Assembly (NCBI RefSeq): GCF_000226095.1
Contig: NC_016477.1
Location: 2,480,001-2,544,000 of the forward strand
Length of the DNA stretch: 64,000 nucleotides
Source: Thermothelomyces thermophilus ATCC 42464
Taxonomy: Eukaryota > Ascomycota > Sordariomycetes > Sordariales > Chaetomiaceae
Direction of reading: 5' to 3'
Part shown: positions 1-13,700 of the stretch, piece after piece
Position numbering within the stretch: the first letter of the stretch is position 1
Layout: each line of letters starts with the position of its first letter
Position numbers and translations under genes: made by a program
The notes under the pieces: model-generated
What the model was told of the DNA's origin: nothing
Database searches by the model: none
What the model saw: only the letters and a program-made list of their open reading frames with translations

Positions 1-3000
1 TTATCGTAGTGGTTCTTTATTCTGGTCCTAACAAACTCGAGTTCCTTTTTAAGCTTCTTATATAGTACGTATATCTATTCTACTTTGACTACTGCTCTCG
101 GCACTGTGACCTCTAGTCCTTGCCTAAGGTCTACTTTATATCTATAGTTCACGAAGAACGGTATAACTTTGGTCGTTTCTATCGGCGTCGTATTATAGGC
201 AAGTTATACTATTAGTAATAGTATAACCTAGTCATCTTGCTAATAATTGACGTAAGAGCGGAGGTATTGCTTAATAACTTGGTTTAGTTGCTCCGTTTGT
301 CCGTCGGTCTGCGGGTGATATGCTATTGACAGCTTGCTATTGACGCCTAATCGTTACATTAACGCTTGCTAGAACTTCGATACGAACTTGGTATCTCTGT
401 CGGTGATCTATTCTTGCGGCTAAGCATATACTGATGTAACTTGCCGATAGATTATATCTACTAGCTATTTAGCTATCTAGGACTCCTTGTAGGGAAAGAA
501 GTATGCCTATTTAGTTAGGCAATCTACTATAGTAAGAATACTATCGTAGATTACTCCTGTGGCCGTATCCTTAGATTCTAGTAGCTTTATAATAAAGTCT
601 ATCGTGATTAAACTCTATAGTTTGTTAGCTATTGGCAGTGGCTAAAGTAGCCTATATAGCTTATATCATGCTATTTTGCTTCGATTATAGATGTTATAGC
701 TCTATATAACTTCCTTAACTCATGCCATTAACTATAGAAAGTCGTAGTGTTTCTTGACTTATGCGATAGTCTTCGTAACTCCTTTATATCCTCCGAGTTT
801 CGACTCGTGGAGTTTTTGAATCATCTGTAGCTGTTAATCTTTGTTATAGATATACGCTTTGCCTCGGTACCAGAGTTTTCTATCTCTTTCTTCCACTCCG
901 TTAGGTACTACTAGTCCGGGTGCTACTTGATACTATGCCTCGTTAATCCTTTCTTCTTAAAAGATTATATAGCATTCTAGGAACGAGTCGAGTAGATCAT
1001 CTCCTACGGGTATCTGCGTTTCGTAATACAGCGTTCCGTCTATTCGTTCCTTGAATAGCAGTGGTGTTATTTCTATTTGTCCTTCTATATGATCCGTTTG
1101 TCGGCTTAAGATGTCCGCTTGTACGTTCTCTTTGCCCTTCTTATAGCGGACCTCGAAGTTAAATTCCACAAGGAATTCTGCCTATCGTATTTGTTATCTA
1201 TTAAGTTCCTTTATCGTTGTAAAGTATTGTAGGTTCTTGTAATCTATATATACTTATACTAGTTTAATCGTACCACTGAGGTATAGTTACTATTCCTTAA
1301 AAGCTTTAATAGTTATAAGTAGTTCCTTGTCGTAAATCGGATAATTAAGATATAGTCTATCGAGCTTCTTTAAAAAGAAGGCTATAGGATATAGCTTCCC
1401 TTGTTCGTCTCGTTATCCTAATTGTCTTCCGATGGTATAGTCTAAAGCGTCCGTTTCTACCTCGAATAGCTTCTTAGGGTCTGGTAGTACTAGTACTAGA
1501 TCTTTAGTAATGGCGTTATAGATCTATATAAATGCTTACTTGTATCGCTCTTTCCATTGGAATTTAGCGTTCTTCTCGGTAAGTTCGTATAAAGGTCGTA
1601 CGATCGCTCTAAAGTTCCTGATGAACATTTGGTAGAAGTTCGTAAATCCGATGAAGCTTCGTACTTCTGTAACTAACGTTAGTTGTGGCTAATTCTTGAT
1701 AGCTTTAATCTTTGAAGGTTCTATCCGGATTTGTCCTAGGGATATTTCGTATCCTAAAAAGACTGTCTTCCTAATATGGAATTCGCTCTTTTCCTTGTTG
1801 ACTAATAGCTTGTATACGTATAGCGTATCTAGTACTACTTTTATATACTTCCGGTGTTTGTCTATTATCTTAAAGAAGATAAGTATATCATCAAGATAAT
1901 ATACTATAAATTTGTTAAGAAAGGGTCGGATAGCTTGATTAATTAGGGCTTGGAACGTTGCTAGCGTGTTTGTAAGTCTAAATGGTATAACGAGGTACTT
2001 GTAGTAGCTATAGGGTATCCTAAAGGCCGTTTTCTACTCGTCGCCTTCTTTAATCTATATATAGTTATAGGCTGATAGCAAGTCAAGACGTATAAAATAT
2101 TAGGCTCCTGCTAACTAATCTCGGAGCTATAAGATTAGCAATAATAGGTATCGGTTTTTCATAGTCTATTCGTTAAGTTACTAATAGTTGACGTATAACT
2201 ATAGCTTTCCGTCTTTCTTAGGTATAAATAGGATTAGGTAGCCTGCTAGCGATGTTAACAGGCGGATATATCCTCTTCAAAGGTTTTCCTCTAAATATCG
2301 CTTAAGTTCTTTATTCTATATCTAGCTTGTATAGTAAATCTTAAAGAACTTTAGTCATACTCCTTCCTTAAGCTTGATCTCGTAATCCTATAGGCCATGT
2401 TCTAGTAATCCTTCTAGATACTTCGGTTCGAATGCTAGGTGTCCTTTGTATTCCTTCGGTACTTCCCTAGTCTTGTCTCGTCTCTTAGTTTTCTAATAGT
2501 ATACGAACTTGGTTCTATCTATAGTAATACTAGCGATTTCTCCTGTCTTAACCTACTACTCTAATTGTAGTGCTCCGCATTTGTTAACGGAGAGAATAGC
2601 TATTGGCGGTTTAGCTCGTTCCTCCTATCGTGATATCGATATCGTTATACTGCCTCTTCTAGAGTCTATAGTAGTCTGCCTACCACTGTCTATCTCTTAC
2701 GGTAGATCCGTAGGATATGCCTTTCTCTAAGCATTATCTGCTTACGATCCTTGCGTGCTCCCTATCTCGCTAGTCGAATACGACTCTGTTTAGGGTCGTA
2801 GGTAGCTACTATTCTTCTAGCTAATATCTAGGTTATAATCTTCATACTATAATAACCCTAATATTATGTCTTTATTATTGCCTATATCTACGATGCTAAA
2901 TATAACTGCTATAGTCTTCCTTGCTATAGTAATATCGATCAGTTTGGTCTCTCTATATACCTATTACATCGGAAATGGCCCTTTAACTATGCCATGCTTC

Positions 3001-5512
3001 TGCTTCATTCTCTAGGGTATCTATAGCTAATTTATAAGTATCGGCGAAATCAGGTTCATCTCTACTCTACTATCTACTAGTACGAGCATTTCGTACTATT
3101 TCTACTATGCTATTATCTATAATCGCTTATCTTGCCGCTATCATCTAAAGATTGCGGCGATTTCCTATATTTCTGCTAGGAGGTCTCGGTATAGTGGTCT
3201 CTTACGCCAGTTCCTCCTATACTATGCTATCACTTGCTATTGTACAGGCGTTAATGGTTTCTAGGCCCCTCGGAGGGCCCTAACCCGTTTCCTAGGTTAG
3301 TGCTAACCTCTCTAGTTATTTGGCTGATAGTGGCTTCGTTAATCGTGCTTATTTCTATAAGCCATTGAGTGCTTATAGCTTCCTACCATTGAGTTTGTTC
3401 TGCTTTTTGTCGTATATACTATAGCTTCATCTAAAGCTCCTGAATTCGCGATTTCTTTTTATCTACGTAATGGAGGCAATCGTTGCTCTAGCACAAGTCC
3501 TATATATCTTGTCCCATTCTGTAGTACCTAGGCTAGGCTCGTCTTAGAACTATTGTAATGCTTCCTAGATCGTAGGCTTTGATCTTCTAGAGCAATTTAG
3601 CTGCTCTATTTCCTACATCGTAAACCCATTCTATAGGGTACAAGCCTCTGTCCCTATTTTCCTGTCGGGTTGGCTAGTGATTATTTTCGAATTTGTTGTA
3701 GAAGTGATATCGGCATTTGTACGCTACACACTAGAACCAAGGCACTTACGTATATGCCTCGTGTCGAGGGTACAGTCGTATGGTGTTACCTAGGAGGTAT
3801 TGGAATTCTTTCCTAAATCCTTCCCACTATATGTAGGCCGTAGGTACTCTAATGCTAGGATAAAAGTGTTTCTTCTAGTAGCTTTCCTACGTATACTCGT
3901 CTTTCCCATGGTTCGCTTATATAAACTAGTATTCTAGGTTCTATATATTATTGCTAAGTTGCTAATCGTTAAGGTACTTGGCATAGTTATTAAGCCTATC
4001 ATATATTATAGGCTGTTTTCCTCTGATAGTTTTTACAATACGTTAGAGTTCCCTTATCTTGTCCCTTATCTTATCGCTCTATTAGACGAGTCGAATCAAG
4101 CGTCCATCCCGTTCGCGTAGTTCTATATTAAGTTAGAAAACTTTATTATAGTACCATTCGATTCGTTCCTAGAGGAATAGAGCATTAGGTCCGGGTCTTT
4201 CGATTCCTTAGGTATTGGTTGTCTACAATCTATCCTACCTCTACGTAACTATAAAACCTTACTGCCTCAAGGCTAGGAGAATCGAAATTGGCGGTATATA
4301 CTCTCCTGCCATATCCTATTTGGCAAGACCTGTCTCTAGGTCTACGGTGACCAGTTCGGAGTATAGTGCTTGTTCGTCTTTACCATTGCCATCGTGTCCG
4401 AGACTATCTGTATTACTGTCCTTGTCTTCGTAGCTTGTAGCTACTACTTTGATAATGTCCTTGGTGGTTTCGTCGATAGCCGTAATTTCCTTTCTAGGGG
4501 CTGGTTTCTATTCTTTCTTCGGGCTCTAGTATTCTTGCTTATAGTGCCCTTTCTTTCTATAGTTATAGTAGGTAACATTAGACTTGTCTTTAATTGCCTT
4601 TTTCTAGTCTTACTTCTATATTATATCTATATCTATAGCTCTAGGGTACGTCCCGTATAAGGTACTAATATACGCTCGCTTTTTCTTGTTATTAGCCTTA
4701 ACCGTGGTTCCGTTCATTTGACCTTATTTCTATTACTCTTATATATAGAGTCAATCATCGATCCTAATAGCCTGTATAATATATTTATCTAGAGTCTTAG
4801 GCCGATCGTACTTATATAGCTTATCCTTAACCTTTTCCTTTAGGCTATTGTAAAACAATTATATTAATGCCTTATCATTAAGCTAAGACTTAAGTATGTC
4901 CTATCTAAACTATATAGCATAGGAGGCTACTAACTTGGTCTGTCAGAGATTGGCGAGTCTTTCTTACATATAAATCTTCTTGTCTTTATCGCTAAAAACT
5001 TTCTAAAGCTCTTCTTCGAAATGGTTGTAAGATCAGAAGACTGCCTATATAAACGCGTCTTAGTCGTCTTCGTCTTCCTTAATAAGATAGTCGTTCCACG
5101 TAGGCTCGAACTATCTAAGTGCCTTGCCCTCTAGTCTTGTAGCTATATAGAGGACTTTGGCTTTATTATCTAGAAACTTGTCGTCATTAAGCCAGAAGTA
5201 GGATCAGAGGTTTGTTAGGAATCCTATAAGATCCTCTTTAGTTCCTCCGTATTTGCTAGGTAGTTTAATCTTGATGCGCTTCGCTTTGGCGCCCTTGAGT
5301 GCCTCGATTTTGGTGTAAGCCTCGTTAACTAACTTCTACAAGTACTTTTCGCGGTTCTCGAGTTCCTTAATTCGAGCTTGAGCAGCCTTGTCTCTCTAGT
5401 CTAACTCCTAGATCTGCTACTAGAGTTGACTAAGCTAAGCAAGCAGCTATTCGGCCGTAACGTTAGTAGCTATATCGATATCGAGGTCGAAGTTACCTCT
5501 GTTCTGAACTAT
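1..5512 (-). pseudogene. RIP-damaged gag-pol of element A
   Basis: Minus-strand remnant of Gag-Pol. The Gag start region is at about 5512, with ATG changed to ATA. A Gag zinc knuckle lies near 4550-4600, the protease near 3050-3100, and the reverse transcriptase active site YLDD is still intact at 1886-1897. The RNase H/connector segment at 957-1169 is open for 70 codons. Integrase continues to the window start. Almost all stops are TAG or TAA at former Gln or Trp codons, so the copy was probably intact before RIP. It cannot now encode the full polyprotein. Confidence 0.88.
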
Positions 5513-5539
5513 AATAGAACAAAGGGAGTGGTAATAATG

Positions 5540-5960
5540 TATAACGAACCTAACTTAGACTTCTTCTAAAAGGGTCTAGACGGAGGTAGGTTGAGCGTGA
5601 CGAGTAAGCAGGTTGTCTGAGGGATTTGGTGAAGCTAAAGGGTTTATAATAATACTAGAGTTATCTCTTACAGTAATTAGCAATGCTTAGTATGAGTACT
5701 GTGATTGTGATTATTACTACTAGTAAACTCCTAGAGTCTACTATAACAAGTGACTATCTACATGTATATATAATCCTAAGATTACTCTTTACCTAGTGAT
5801 CCTTTGCTATCTGGATTATAGCTGTGGTAGTGATCCTATAGTATATAGATCACTTTGCCAAGCGTGATCCTTTCCTGATTAGTCTATTTGTGCCTGCTGT
5901 CCTATTGGCCTGTCGGGGGAGGCAGTTTAGGCGGCGTCCTATATATATATTTCTGTGACA
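5540..5960 (-). repeat. 5' LTR of element A
   Basis: About 421 bp. On the element's strand it starts TGTCACAGAAATA and ends near GTTCGTTATA, short inverted ends that agree with the other family-1 LTRs. It contains the family's TA-rich promoter-like stretch. Gag begins about 28 bp downstream on the element strand. The outer edge joins directly to element B. Confidence 0.88.
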
Positions 5961-8900
5961 ATACAAGGATTACAAGCAGACGATGCTTAGGGGAAGGTAT
6001 ATCCTATAGATCTACCGTAAGAGATAGATAGTAGCAGGTAGACTACTATAGACTCTGGAAGAAGCGGTATAACGATACCGACATTACAATAGGAGGAACG
6101 AGCTAAACCGCCGATAGCTGTTCTCTCTATTAACAAATGCGGAGCATTATAACTAGAGTAGTAGGTTAAGATAGAAGAAATCGCTAGTATCGCTATAGAC
6201 AGAACCAAGTTCGTATACTATTAGAAAATCAAGAAACGAGACGAGACTAGGAAAGTACCGAAGGAATACGAAGGACACCTAGCATTCGAACCGAAGTATC
6301 TAGAAGGATTGCTAGAACACGGCCTATAGGATTACGAGATCAAGCTTAAGGAAGGAGTATGACTAAAGTTCTTTAAGATTTACTATACGAGCTAGATATA
6401 GAACGAAGAACTTAAGCGATACTTAGAGGAGAATCTTCGAAGAAGATATATCTGCCTGTTGACATCGCTAGTAGGCTACCTAATCCTATTTATGCCTAAG
6501 AAAGATGGAAAGCTATGGTTATATATCGACTATTGGTAACTTAATAAATAGACTATGAAAAACCGATACCTATTACTACTAATCTTACAGCTCCGAGATT
6601 AGTTAGTAGGAGCCTAATATTTTACGCGTCTTGACTTGCTATCGGCCTACAACTATATATAGATCAAAGAAGGCGACGAGTAGAAAATGGCCTTTAGGAC
6701 ACCCTATAGCTATTACGAGTACCTTATCATGCTATTTAGACTTACGAACGCGCTAGCAACGTTCTAAGCCCTAATTGATCAAGCTATCTAATCCTTTCTC
6801 GACAAATTTATAGTATATTATCTTGACGATATACTTATCTTCTCTAAAATGATAGACGAATACTAAAAGTACGTAAGAGTAGTACTAGATATATTATATA
6901 TATATAAGCTATTAGTTAATAAGGAAAAGAGCAAATTCTACGTTAGGAAGACGGTGTTTTTAGGATACGAAGTATCCCTAGGATAAATCTAGATAGAACC
7001 CTTAAAGGTTAAAGCTATTAAGGATTAGCTACGACCGACGTCAGTTACAGAAGTACGAAGTTTCATTAGGTTTACGAACTTCTACTAGATATTCATTAGG
7101 AACTTTAGAGCGATCGTATGACCTTTATACAAACTTACTAAGAAGAACGCTAAATTCCAATAGGAAGAATAGTATAAGCAAGCATTTATATAGATCCGTG
7201 ATGCCATTACTAAAGATCTAGTACTAGTGTTACCAGACCCTAAGAAGCCATTTGAGGTAGAAATAGACGCTTCAGACTACGCTATCGGAGGACAATTAGG
7301 ACAACGAGACGAACAAGGGAAGCTATATCTTATAGCCTTCTTTTTAAAGAAGCTCGATAGACTACATCTTAATTATCCAATCTATAATAAGGAACTACTT
7401 ATAATTATCGAAGCTTTCAAGGAATAGCAACTATACCTTAGCGGTACGATTAAACTAGTATAAGTATATATAGATTATAAGAATTTACGATACTTTATAA
7501 TAATAAAGGAGCTTAATAGACGACAAATATAATAGGCAGAATTCCTTACGGAATTTAATTTTAAGATCTGCTATAAGAAGGGTAAAGAGAACATATAAGC
7601 GGACGCCTTAAGCCGACGAACGGATTATACAGAAGGACAAATAGAAACAACACTACTATTATTTAAGGAATAAATAGATAGAATGCTATATTACGAAACG
7701 TAGACACCTATAGAAGACGATCTACTCGACTCGTTCCTAGAATATTACGTAATCTTTCGAGAAGAAAGGATTAACAAGGTATAGTATTAAGTAATACCTA
7801 GACTAGTAGTACCTGATGAAGTGAAAGAAAAAGATAGGAAACTCTAGTACTAAGGCAAAGTATATATCTACGATAAAGATCAATAGCTACGAATGATTCG
7901 AGAACTTTACAAGTCGAAACTCGGAGGATACAAAGGAGTTACGAAGACTGTCGCACAAGTTAAGAAACACTACGACTTTCCATAGTTAACGACATAAGTT
8001 AAGGAAGTCGTATAGAGCTACAATATCTGTAATCAAAGCAAAACAGCACAATATAAGCTATATAGGCTACTCTAGCCACTGCTAATAGCTGATAAACTAT
8101 AGAGTTTAGTTATAATAGACTTTATTATAAAGCTACTAGAATCTAAGGACACGGCTATAGGGGTAATCTATAATAGTATTCTTACTATAGTAGACCGCCT
8201 AACTAAATAGGTATACTTCTTTCCCTATAAGGAGTCCTAGATAGTGGAATAGTTAGTAAACGTAATCTATCGGTAAGTTATATTAGTATACGCTTAGCCA
8301 CAAGAATAGATCACCGACAGAGACACTAAGTTTGTATCAAAGTTCTAGCAAGCGTTGATATAACAATTAGGCGTTAATAGCAAGCTGTCAACGGCATTTC
8401 ACCTATAGACTGACGGACAAATGGAGCGACTAAACCAAGTTGTCAAGCAATACCTCCGTTCTTACGTCAACTACCAGTAGGACGACTAGGTTATGCTATT
8501 GCCAACAGTATAACTTACCTATAATATAACGCCAATAGAAATAACTAAAGTTATACCATTCTTTACAAACTACAGATACGAAGCAGACCTTAGGCAAGGG
8601 CTAGAGGTCACGGTGCCAAGAGCAGTAATCAAAGCAGAACAAATGTACACACTACACGAGAAGCTTAAAAAGGAACTTGAGTTTGTCAGAACCAGAATAA
8701 AGAACTACTATGACAAACACAGGCTCGAGGGACCTTGCCTAGAGAGGGGAGACAAAGTCTACCTGATTATATAAAACCTATAAACTAAATAACTAAGTAC
8801 AAAGCTAGACTTTAAGAAGGTTAGACCCTTTGTTATCAAAGAATGAATCTTAATATCTAACTATTAACTATTATTACCGTCATCTATATAACTATAGACA

Positions 8901-9150
8901 GACGTTTTTTATATTTCACTTCTTAAACCAGTACCGAAAAACGCCAAGGTTATTATATATATCGAAGTAGAGGACGAAGAGGAAGAATAGGACGTCGAAG
9001 AAATCCTAGATTTATATATTATTAATAGAGAACTATAGTACCTAGTCAAATAGCTTAATTTTAGACTAGAAGACAACTTATAGGAACTAGTTAAGAACCT
9101 AAGTTACCCTAAGAAACTAGAGTAGTTTTACTAGCAGAATCCTAACTAGC
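5961..9150 (+). pseudogene. RIP-damaged pol of element B with chromodomain
   Basis: Remnant of RT, RNase H, integrase and chromodomain on the plus strand. The RT active site reads YLDD near 6820-6835. RNase H is open at 7227-7427. The integrase zinc-binding and core region runs from about 7880 to 8700. A C-terminal chromodomain at about 8990-9120 shows the aromatic and KW-type core and the ending E-L-V-K-N-L, with Trp codons turned into TAG. Chromodomains in this position define the chromovirus branch of Ty3/gypsy elements. Many in-frame TAG/TAA codons make it non-functional. Confidence 0.85.
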
Positions 9151-9888
9151 TATAAGAACCGGCTCTAAAGCCTATTCCCTAACAGAAAAAGAGGGGAACC
9201 CACCAGAATTAGGATTAGGATCTAACCCGATTGACTCCCAATCGAGCGTGTCAAAAGCACCTAACGCCTAAGCCTGACCCGCGAGGGTCTACGTCTCTAA
9301 CATCGGTAGAGGAGTATCTAGTTCTTCCTCCTCCTCTAGACAAGCTATACTATGACGAAAAACCTCGGCGCTACGATCGCGTAGGGATTACTACAAACGA
9401 CGTAATCGACTTAAACGGCTTAGTGTCTAAGCAAGAAGCGCCTCGGTCTTAGCAATCTCTTTTGAAACCTTTTCCTGCTCCGACAAATTCGAAAGGACTA
9501 AGACAGTTAGTAACCTAGGACTACGAAGGAAAATAACAAGGAACCTATAGGTATCTGTAATATTTAGGCTACTACACTTCTTACCTATATGAATATAGTT
9601 CTAATACTTGTTTAAACCCTCTATTATTATATAACGCTTTCATGGCTTTATATTCTAGTAACGCTTGTAAGGTATAGTAACCTTATAACCTTCTTGCTTA
9701 ATCTTAATCGTAATAATATATTGTTCGCGCTTAAGATCGCGATAGTTCCTAGGAATAGGATTAGCTATGGCGGAAGAAAGCTAGCGGAAGAGGGACGTTA
9801 CCTATAGGGAAAGAAGAGGGGGTGTTAATAGTATTTAAAACAAGTTATAAGAAGCTTTCGGGTCGAAAGCCCTAAAGAGGGGGCATCG
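9151..9888 (+). other. Element B 3' module between chromodomain and LTR
   Basis: About 740 bp not shared with the matching part of E (25440-26112) or F (33150-33846) except at the very end. It includes a 73-codon open stretch (9231-9452) that keeps an unusually high GC and CpG content. The last bases form a purine-rich tract (about 9874-9884) just before the LTR, shared with E and F and fitting the polypurine tract that primes plus-strand DNA synthesis. No domain is recognised in the open stretch. Confidence 0.6.
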
Positions 9889-10346
9889 TGTTACGAGCTA
9901 ACCATATACTGCGACCCGGTGGGGCATAGAAGGCTAAATGAGCTACCAATCAAGAAGGGCATAAAGCGAGGCTAATATAGGATCGCTAGGGAGCGCGGGC
10001 TACTACGGGCGAACGATTGCCAAAAGAGAAAGATAGCGGAGGATAGCTAGCTACTAAAGGCGATCTAAGGACAGGATAGAAGGGGACTATGAGCGATCGG
10101 CAGAAGTATATATATATGTAAATAGCCATTCGTTATGGTAGACTCTAGGAGTTTACCAGTGATAGCAACCTAACCTACAATTACCGGTATTTATACTAAG
10201 TATTACTGACTATTGTAGGAGATAACTCTAGTGTTGTTATGAACCTTTTGGCTTTACCGAATCCCTTAGACGACCTATACGCTTGTCTCGCTTAATTTAC
10301 TTTTGTCTGAACCCTTTTAGAAGAAGTCTGAGTTAGGTTCGTTACA
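9889..10346 (+). repeat. 3' LTR of element B (variant U3)
   Basis: About 458 bp, starting TGTTACGAGC and ending GGTTCGTTACA. From about 10105 rightwards, including the TATATATATG stretch, it aligns with the E and F LTRs. The first ~215 bp are different. This shows a shared R-U5 and a replaced or diverged U3, the part carrying the promoter. Confidence 0.82.
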
Positions 10347-13300
10347 CTCTTATATTACTATTAGCTATAATACCGAAACCTTATTAGTCTTGTTAGGAAT
10401 GCCTACACTTAGTAATCTTACTATCTTATTATTCCTAATAGAGAATCGCTAGTAATTTCTACTAGAAACCGAGATAGCCTAACTCTAACACCCTAAAAGA
10501 ATAGAAAAGGATTGCCGAAGGGGAGCCTAAGTCTTTGTATTAACTACTATTTCGGATATTCCTATAGATCTATTCCCTAACGAAGAAGAACCAAAACCTT
10601 TAGGAAACCTAGAGGAGGTTTCCCCTAAGCTATAAGACTTTACTAACGTAATAGATATATTAAATTCAAGTATCCTTCCTTTATTTAAAGTAACTAATTA
10701 TAAAATCGATCTATAACTAGGAATAATACCTCTAGTTAGACCGATTTACCCCCTATCTTAGTATAAACTTAGTATATTATAGGAATACTTAGATAAAAAC
10801 CTTACTAAGGGGAGGATTTAACCTTCCGAGAGTTTAGCGGCTAGTCTAGTCCTCTTTATATCTAAAAAGGATAGGAGCCTTTGTCTTTATATTAATTACT
10901 AAGGGCTTAATAAGATTACCTAGAAGAATCGTTACCTATTACCTCTTATTTTAGAGATCCTTAACTATGCTTCTAGCGCTTAATTTTTCATTAAGCTTAA
11001 TATTAAAGATAGTTATTACTAGATTCGAGTATAAGAGGAAGATAAATAGAAAACTGCCTTTCGAACTTACTATAGATTATTTAAATACCTAGTTATACTA
11101 TTTAGCCTAATAAATGTACTAGCTACTTTTTAGAATTATATTTATTAAGTATTAGGTAGATTATTTAACGAATTTTATATAGTTTGTTTAGATAATATCT
11201 TAATTTTTTTACCTAACTATAAAACGTATATAAAATATATCTAAAAGGTCCTTAAATAACTATAAAATATATAACTATATTATAAACCTAGTAAATATTT
11301 ATTTTATAAGGATCAAGTTAACTTCCTTAGATTTATAATAAATCGGTAAAGAATTATAATAGACCTAGTATAAATCGAAATAGTAGAGAAATAGCTAGAA
11401 CCCTAGACCTATCGTAATATTTAGGTATTTCTCGGATTTGTTAATTTTTATCAGAAATTCATTCGCAATTTTTCGTAGATTACCTACTCCTCAATAAGTC
11501 TACTAAAGGGGCTAGAAAAGGGGAAGAAACTAGGAAGAGTCTAATTTAACCTTAAAGAATAAAGGGCACTTTAAGAAATTAAAAACTATTTTAAATTGGT
11601 ACTAGTTCTCTGGTATTTCGATCCTGAAAAGCCGATAACTATCGAAATAGACGCTTTTATATTTACGATAGGGGCCGTCTTATTATAGCAAGTAGAGGAC
11701 TCTTAAAAACATCCTATTATATTTTGGTTAGCTAAGTTCTTAGGACTAGCCTACTATTATAGTACCTTTGATAAGGAAATAATAGCGATTATAGAAAGCT
11801 TTAAGTACTAGTGATACTATTTAATAGGAAATCCTTATAAGATTATAGTCTATTTAGACTATAACAATTTATAAGGATTTATAAGATAGACCTAACTTAA
11901 TAGTTACTAAGTTACATAGTATATATATTTATTAGGCTTTAATTTTACTATTAAGTACTAGCTAGGGAAGTAAAACCCTATAGATAGCCCTTTAAAAAGA
12001 CTAGATTATAAGGAAGATAATCCTCTTAGGAACTAAGAATAGTTACCTACAATCTAAAATAAGATAGCGAATTATAAGAAGGTATAAGAAGCGTAGAGAG
12101 TTTTGTAATCTTTTTACTACCAGATTAAAATCTAGTCGTTAAAAGTTAATCTAAAAGGATTGTACGATATAAAACAAACCTACCTCGAAAGGAAGCCAAT
12201 CATATTACGAAGATAGGCTAAAGAGGTAGTAAGACTAGAATTAGCTTCTGCTATCTAGCCATTATAAACATTTAGAGAGTATATTTTAAAGCTCTAAAGA
12301 TTAGACCCCTTAACTTAAAGAGTAAAGGAAGGCCTAGAAAAGGGTATAATAAAAGGCTAGCGAAGCACTAGCGAAGCCGAACTATAGTCCTTAGGATATA
12401 GTAGTGAGCTATTCTATAAGAGAGCGCTTTACATTCCTATAGAAGAAACTATAAGATAAGGAATCCTCTAGTTATATCATAATAATACTAGAGCTGGGTA
12501 CTTTGGCCCCGAAAGAACTAATGAACTTATCTAAAGAAAGTTTAACTAGTAAGGCCTAGCGAGAGACGTTAGGCATTAGTGCCAAACCTGCTATATTTAC
12601 TAAACGAATAAGCCGAGATGGTATTAAGATTATAGTAGCTTGAAATCCCTACTGATCCCTAACTAACCTTAGTAAGAGATTAGTATAGATATAATTATAG
12701 GTTTTCCTATAGTAAATTTCCAAGTAAAAAAAAAAGAATATGGTACTTATAGTTATAGACTATTATACTAAGATAAACCGATTCTTCGCTATTAATTTGG
12801 ACGTTATAAGTTAGTAGCTTATTAAGCTAATTCATAGGGAAATTAAACTTAAATATAATATATTAGAGGGCTATATAAGTAATCATAGCTCTATATTTAC
12901 TTTATAGTTTTAGGTAAATCTCTACTACCTAAATTACGTTAATAAGAGGCTTTCTATAGCATTTTACCCCTGAATCGATAGCTAAACCGAGCAGAGTAAC
13001 TAAATACTTATATAATACCTCTACTATTTTGCTATAATAAACCTTATAATTTAGGTACAAATCCTCCTAGAAGCAGAGTTCGTATATAATAATACTATTA
13101 ATATAATTATTAGGCTACCCTCTTTTCGAGTATTAATAGACTATAACTCTATAATTTTATTACAAATTAGAGACAATTTACTAAAAGAGAGGTACTACCT
13201 TAATGTAGTAAAACGAATTAGAAAATTACAAGTACTATGAAAATAACTAGAAGTATACTAGAAAGAAGCCGTCTAAAATTATAAAATTTATTATAACTAA

Positions 13301-13700
13301 AAGTATTAGAGAAAGGTATTTAAGAGAAGCGACTTTATCCTACTCTCGACCTAGAATCTTAGGCTAAAGATACCTAAAAAATTAACTCTTAAATTTATCG
13401 GCCTATTTTAGGTACTCGACCTAGTCAGTTTACTAGTATATCGGCTAGTATTACCTATATGGTATACCTGGCTATATGATGTCTTCCCTATTTCTCTACT
13501 CGAACTATAATACCTATATGGTCAAAACAAGGTAAAACAAATGCTGATACCGGAACTTGAGGACAATAAAGAATAGGAGGTTAGGGAAGTTTTAACAGAG
13601 CAAGCCGACGATAGGACCTGTTAGTTCCTGATAAAGTAAAGGGGATAGCCCTCTAAATTTAAGCAGTAGGTAGACAAAGAAGATATTGCTAATATATAGG
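10347..13700 (+). mobile_element. Gypsy element C (second family), partial
   Basis: A plus-strand Ty3/gypsy pol unrelated in detail to family 1. It abuts the 3' LTR of B directly, so its 5' end is missing or displaced. It carries protease-like, RT, RNase H and integrase regions and a weak chromodomain-like tail at about 13560-13690. I could not find its LTRs with confidence; the AT-rich sequence after 13700 may contain the 3' one. Confidence 0.8.
10347..13700 (+). pseudogene. RIP-damaged pol of element C
   Basis: Order of recognisable parts: RT fingers/palm at about 10860-11220 with the active site reading C-L-D-N at 11184-11195 (the second Asp has become Asn, a G-to-A change); RNase H at about 11630-11830 with I-D-A near its start; the integrase HHCC zinc region at about 12475-12620 (paired His, then C-x-x-C-type residues); the integrase core to about 13350. 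Stops are almost all TAG/TAA. The loss of the catalytic Asp alone would inactivate RT. Confidence 0.8.

Larger units (their letters stand above)
1..5960 (-). mobile_element. Gypsy element A (chromodomain family 1), 3' end outside window
   Basis: A Ty3/gypsy LTR retrotransposon on the minus strand, read from its 5' LTR (5540-5960) leftwards through Gag, protease, reverse transcriptase, RNase H and integrase. The left window edge cuts it in the integrase C-terminal part, so its chromodomain and 3' LTR are not visible. It matches E, F and G along its length. Its outer LTR end abuts the middle of element B's pol on the opposite strand, which indicates insertion of A into B. Frames are broken by RIP-type stops. 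Confidence 0.9.
5961..10346 (+). mobile_element. Gypsy element B (family 1 variant), 5' part absent
   Basis: A plus-strand pol fragment that begins at the protease/reverse transcriptase junction, where element A sits. It runs through RT, RNase H, integrase and chromodomain to a 3' LTR at 9889-10346. Its pol is closely related to E and F. The sequence between the chromodomain and the LTR, and the first half of U3, are different, so B is a distinct subfamily or a recombinant. The upstream half presumably lies left of the window. Confidence 0.87.

Noticed and set aside
7227-7427. Short open frames inside the gypsy copies as separate genes
   Set aside because: They are gaps between RIP stops within RNase H, Gag or connector regions, not independent genes.
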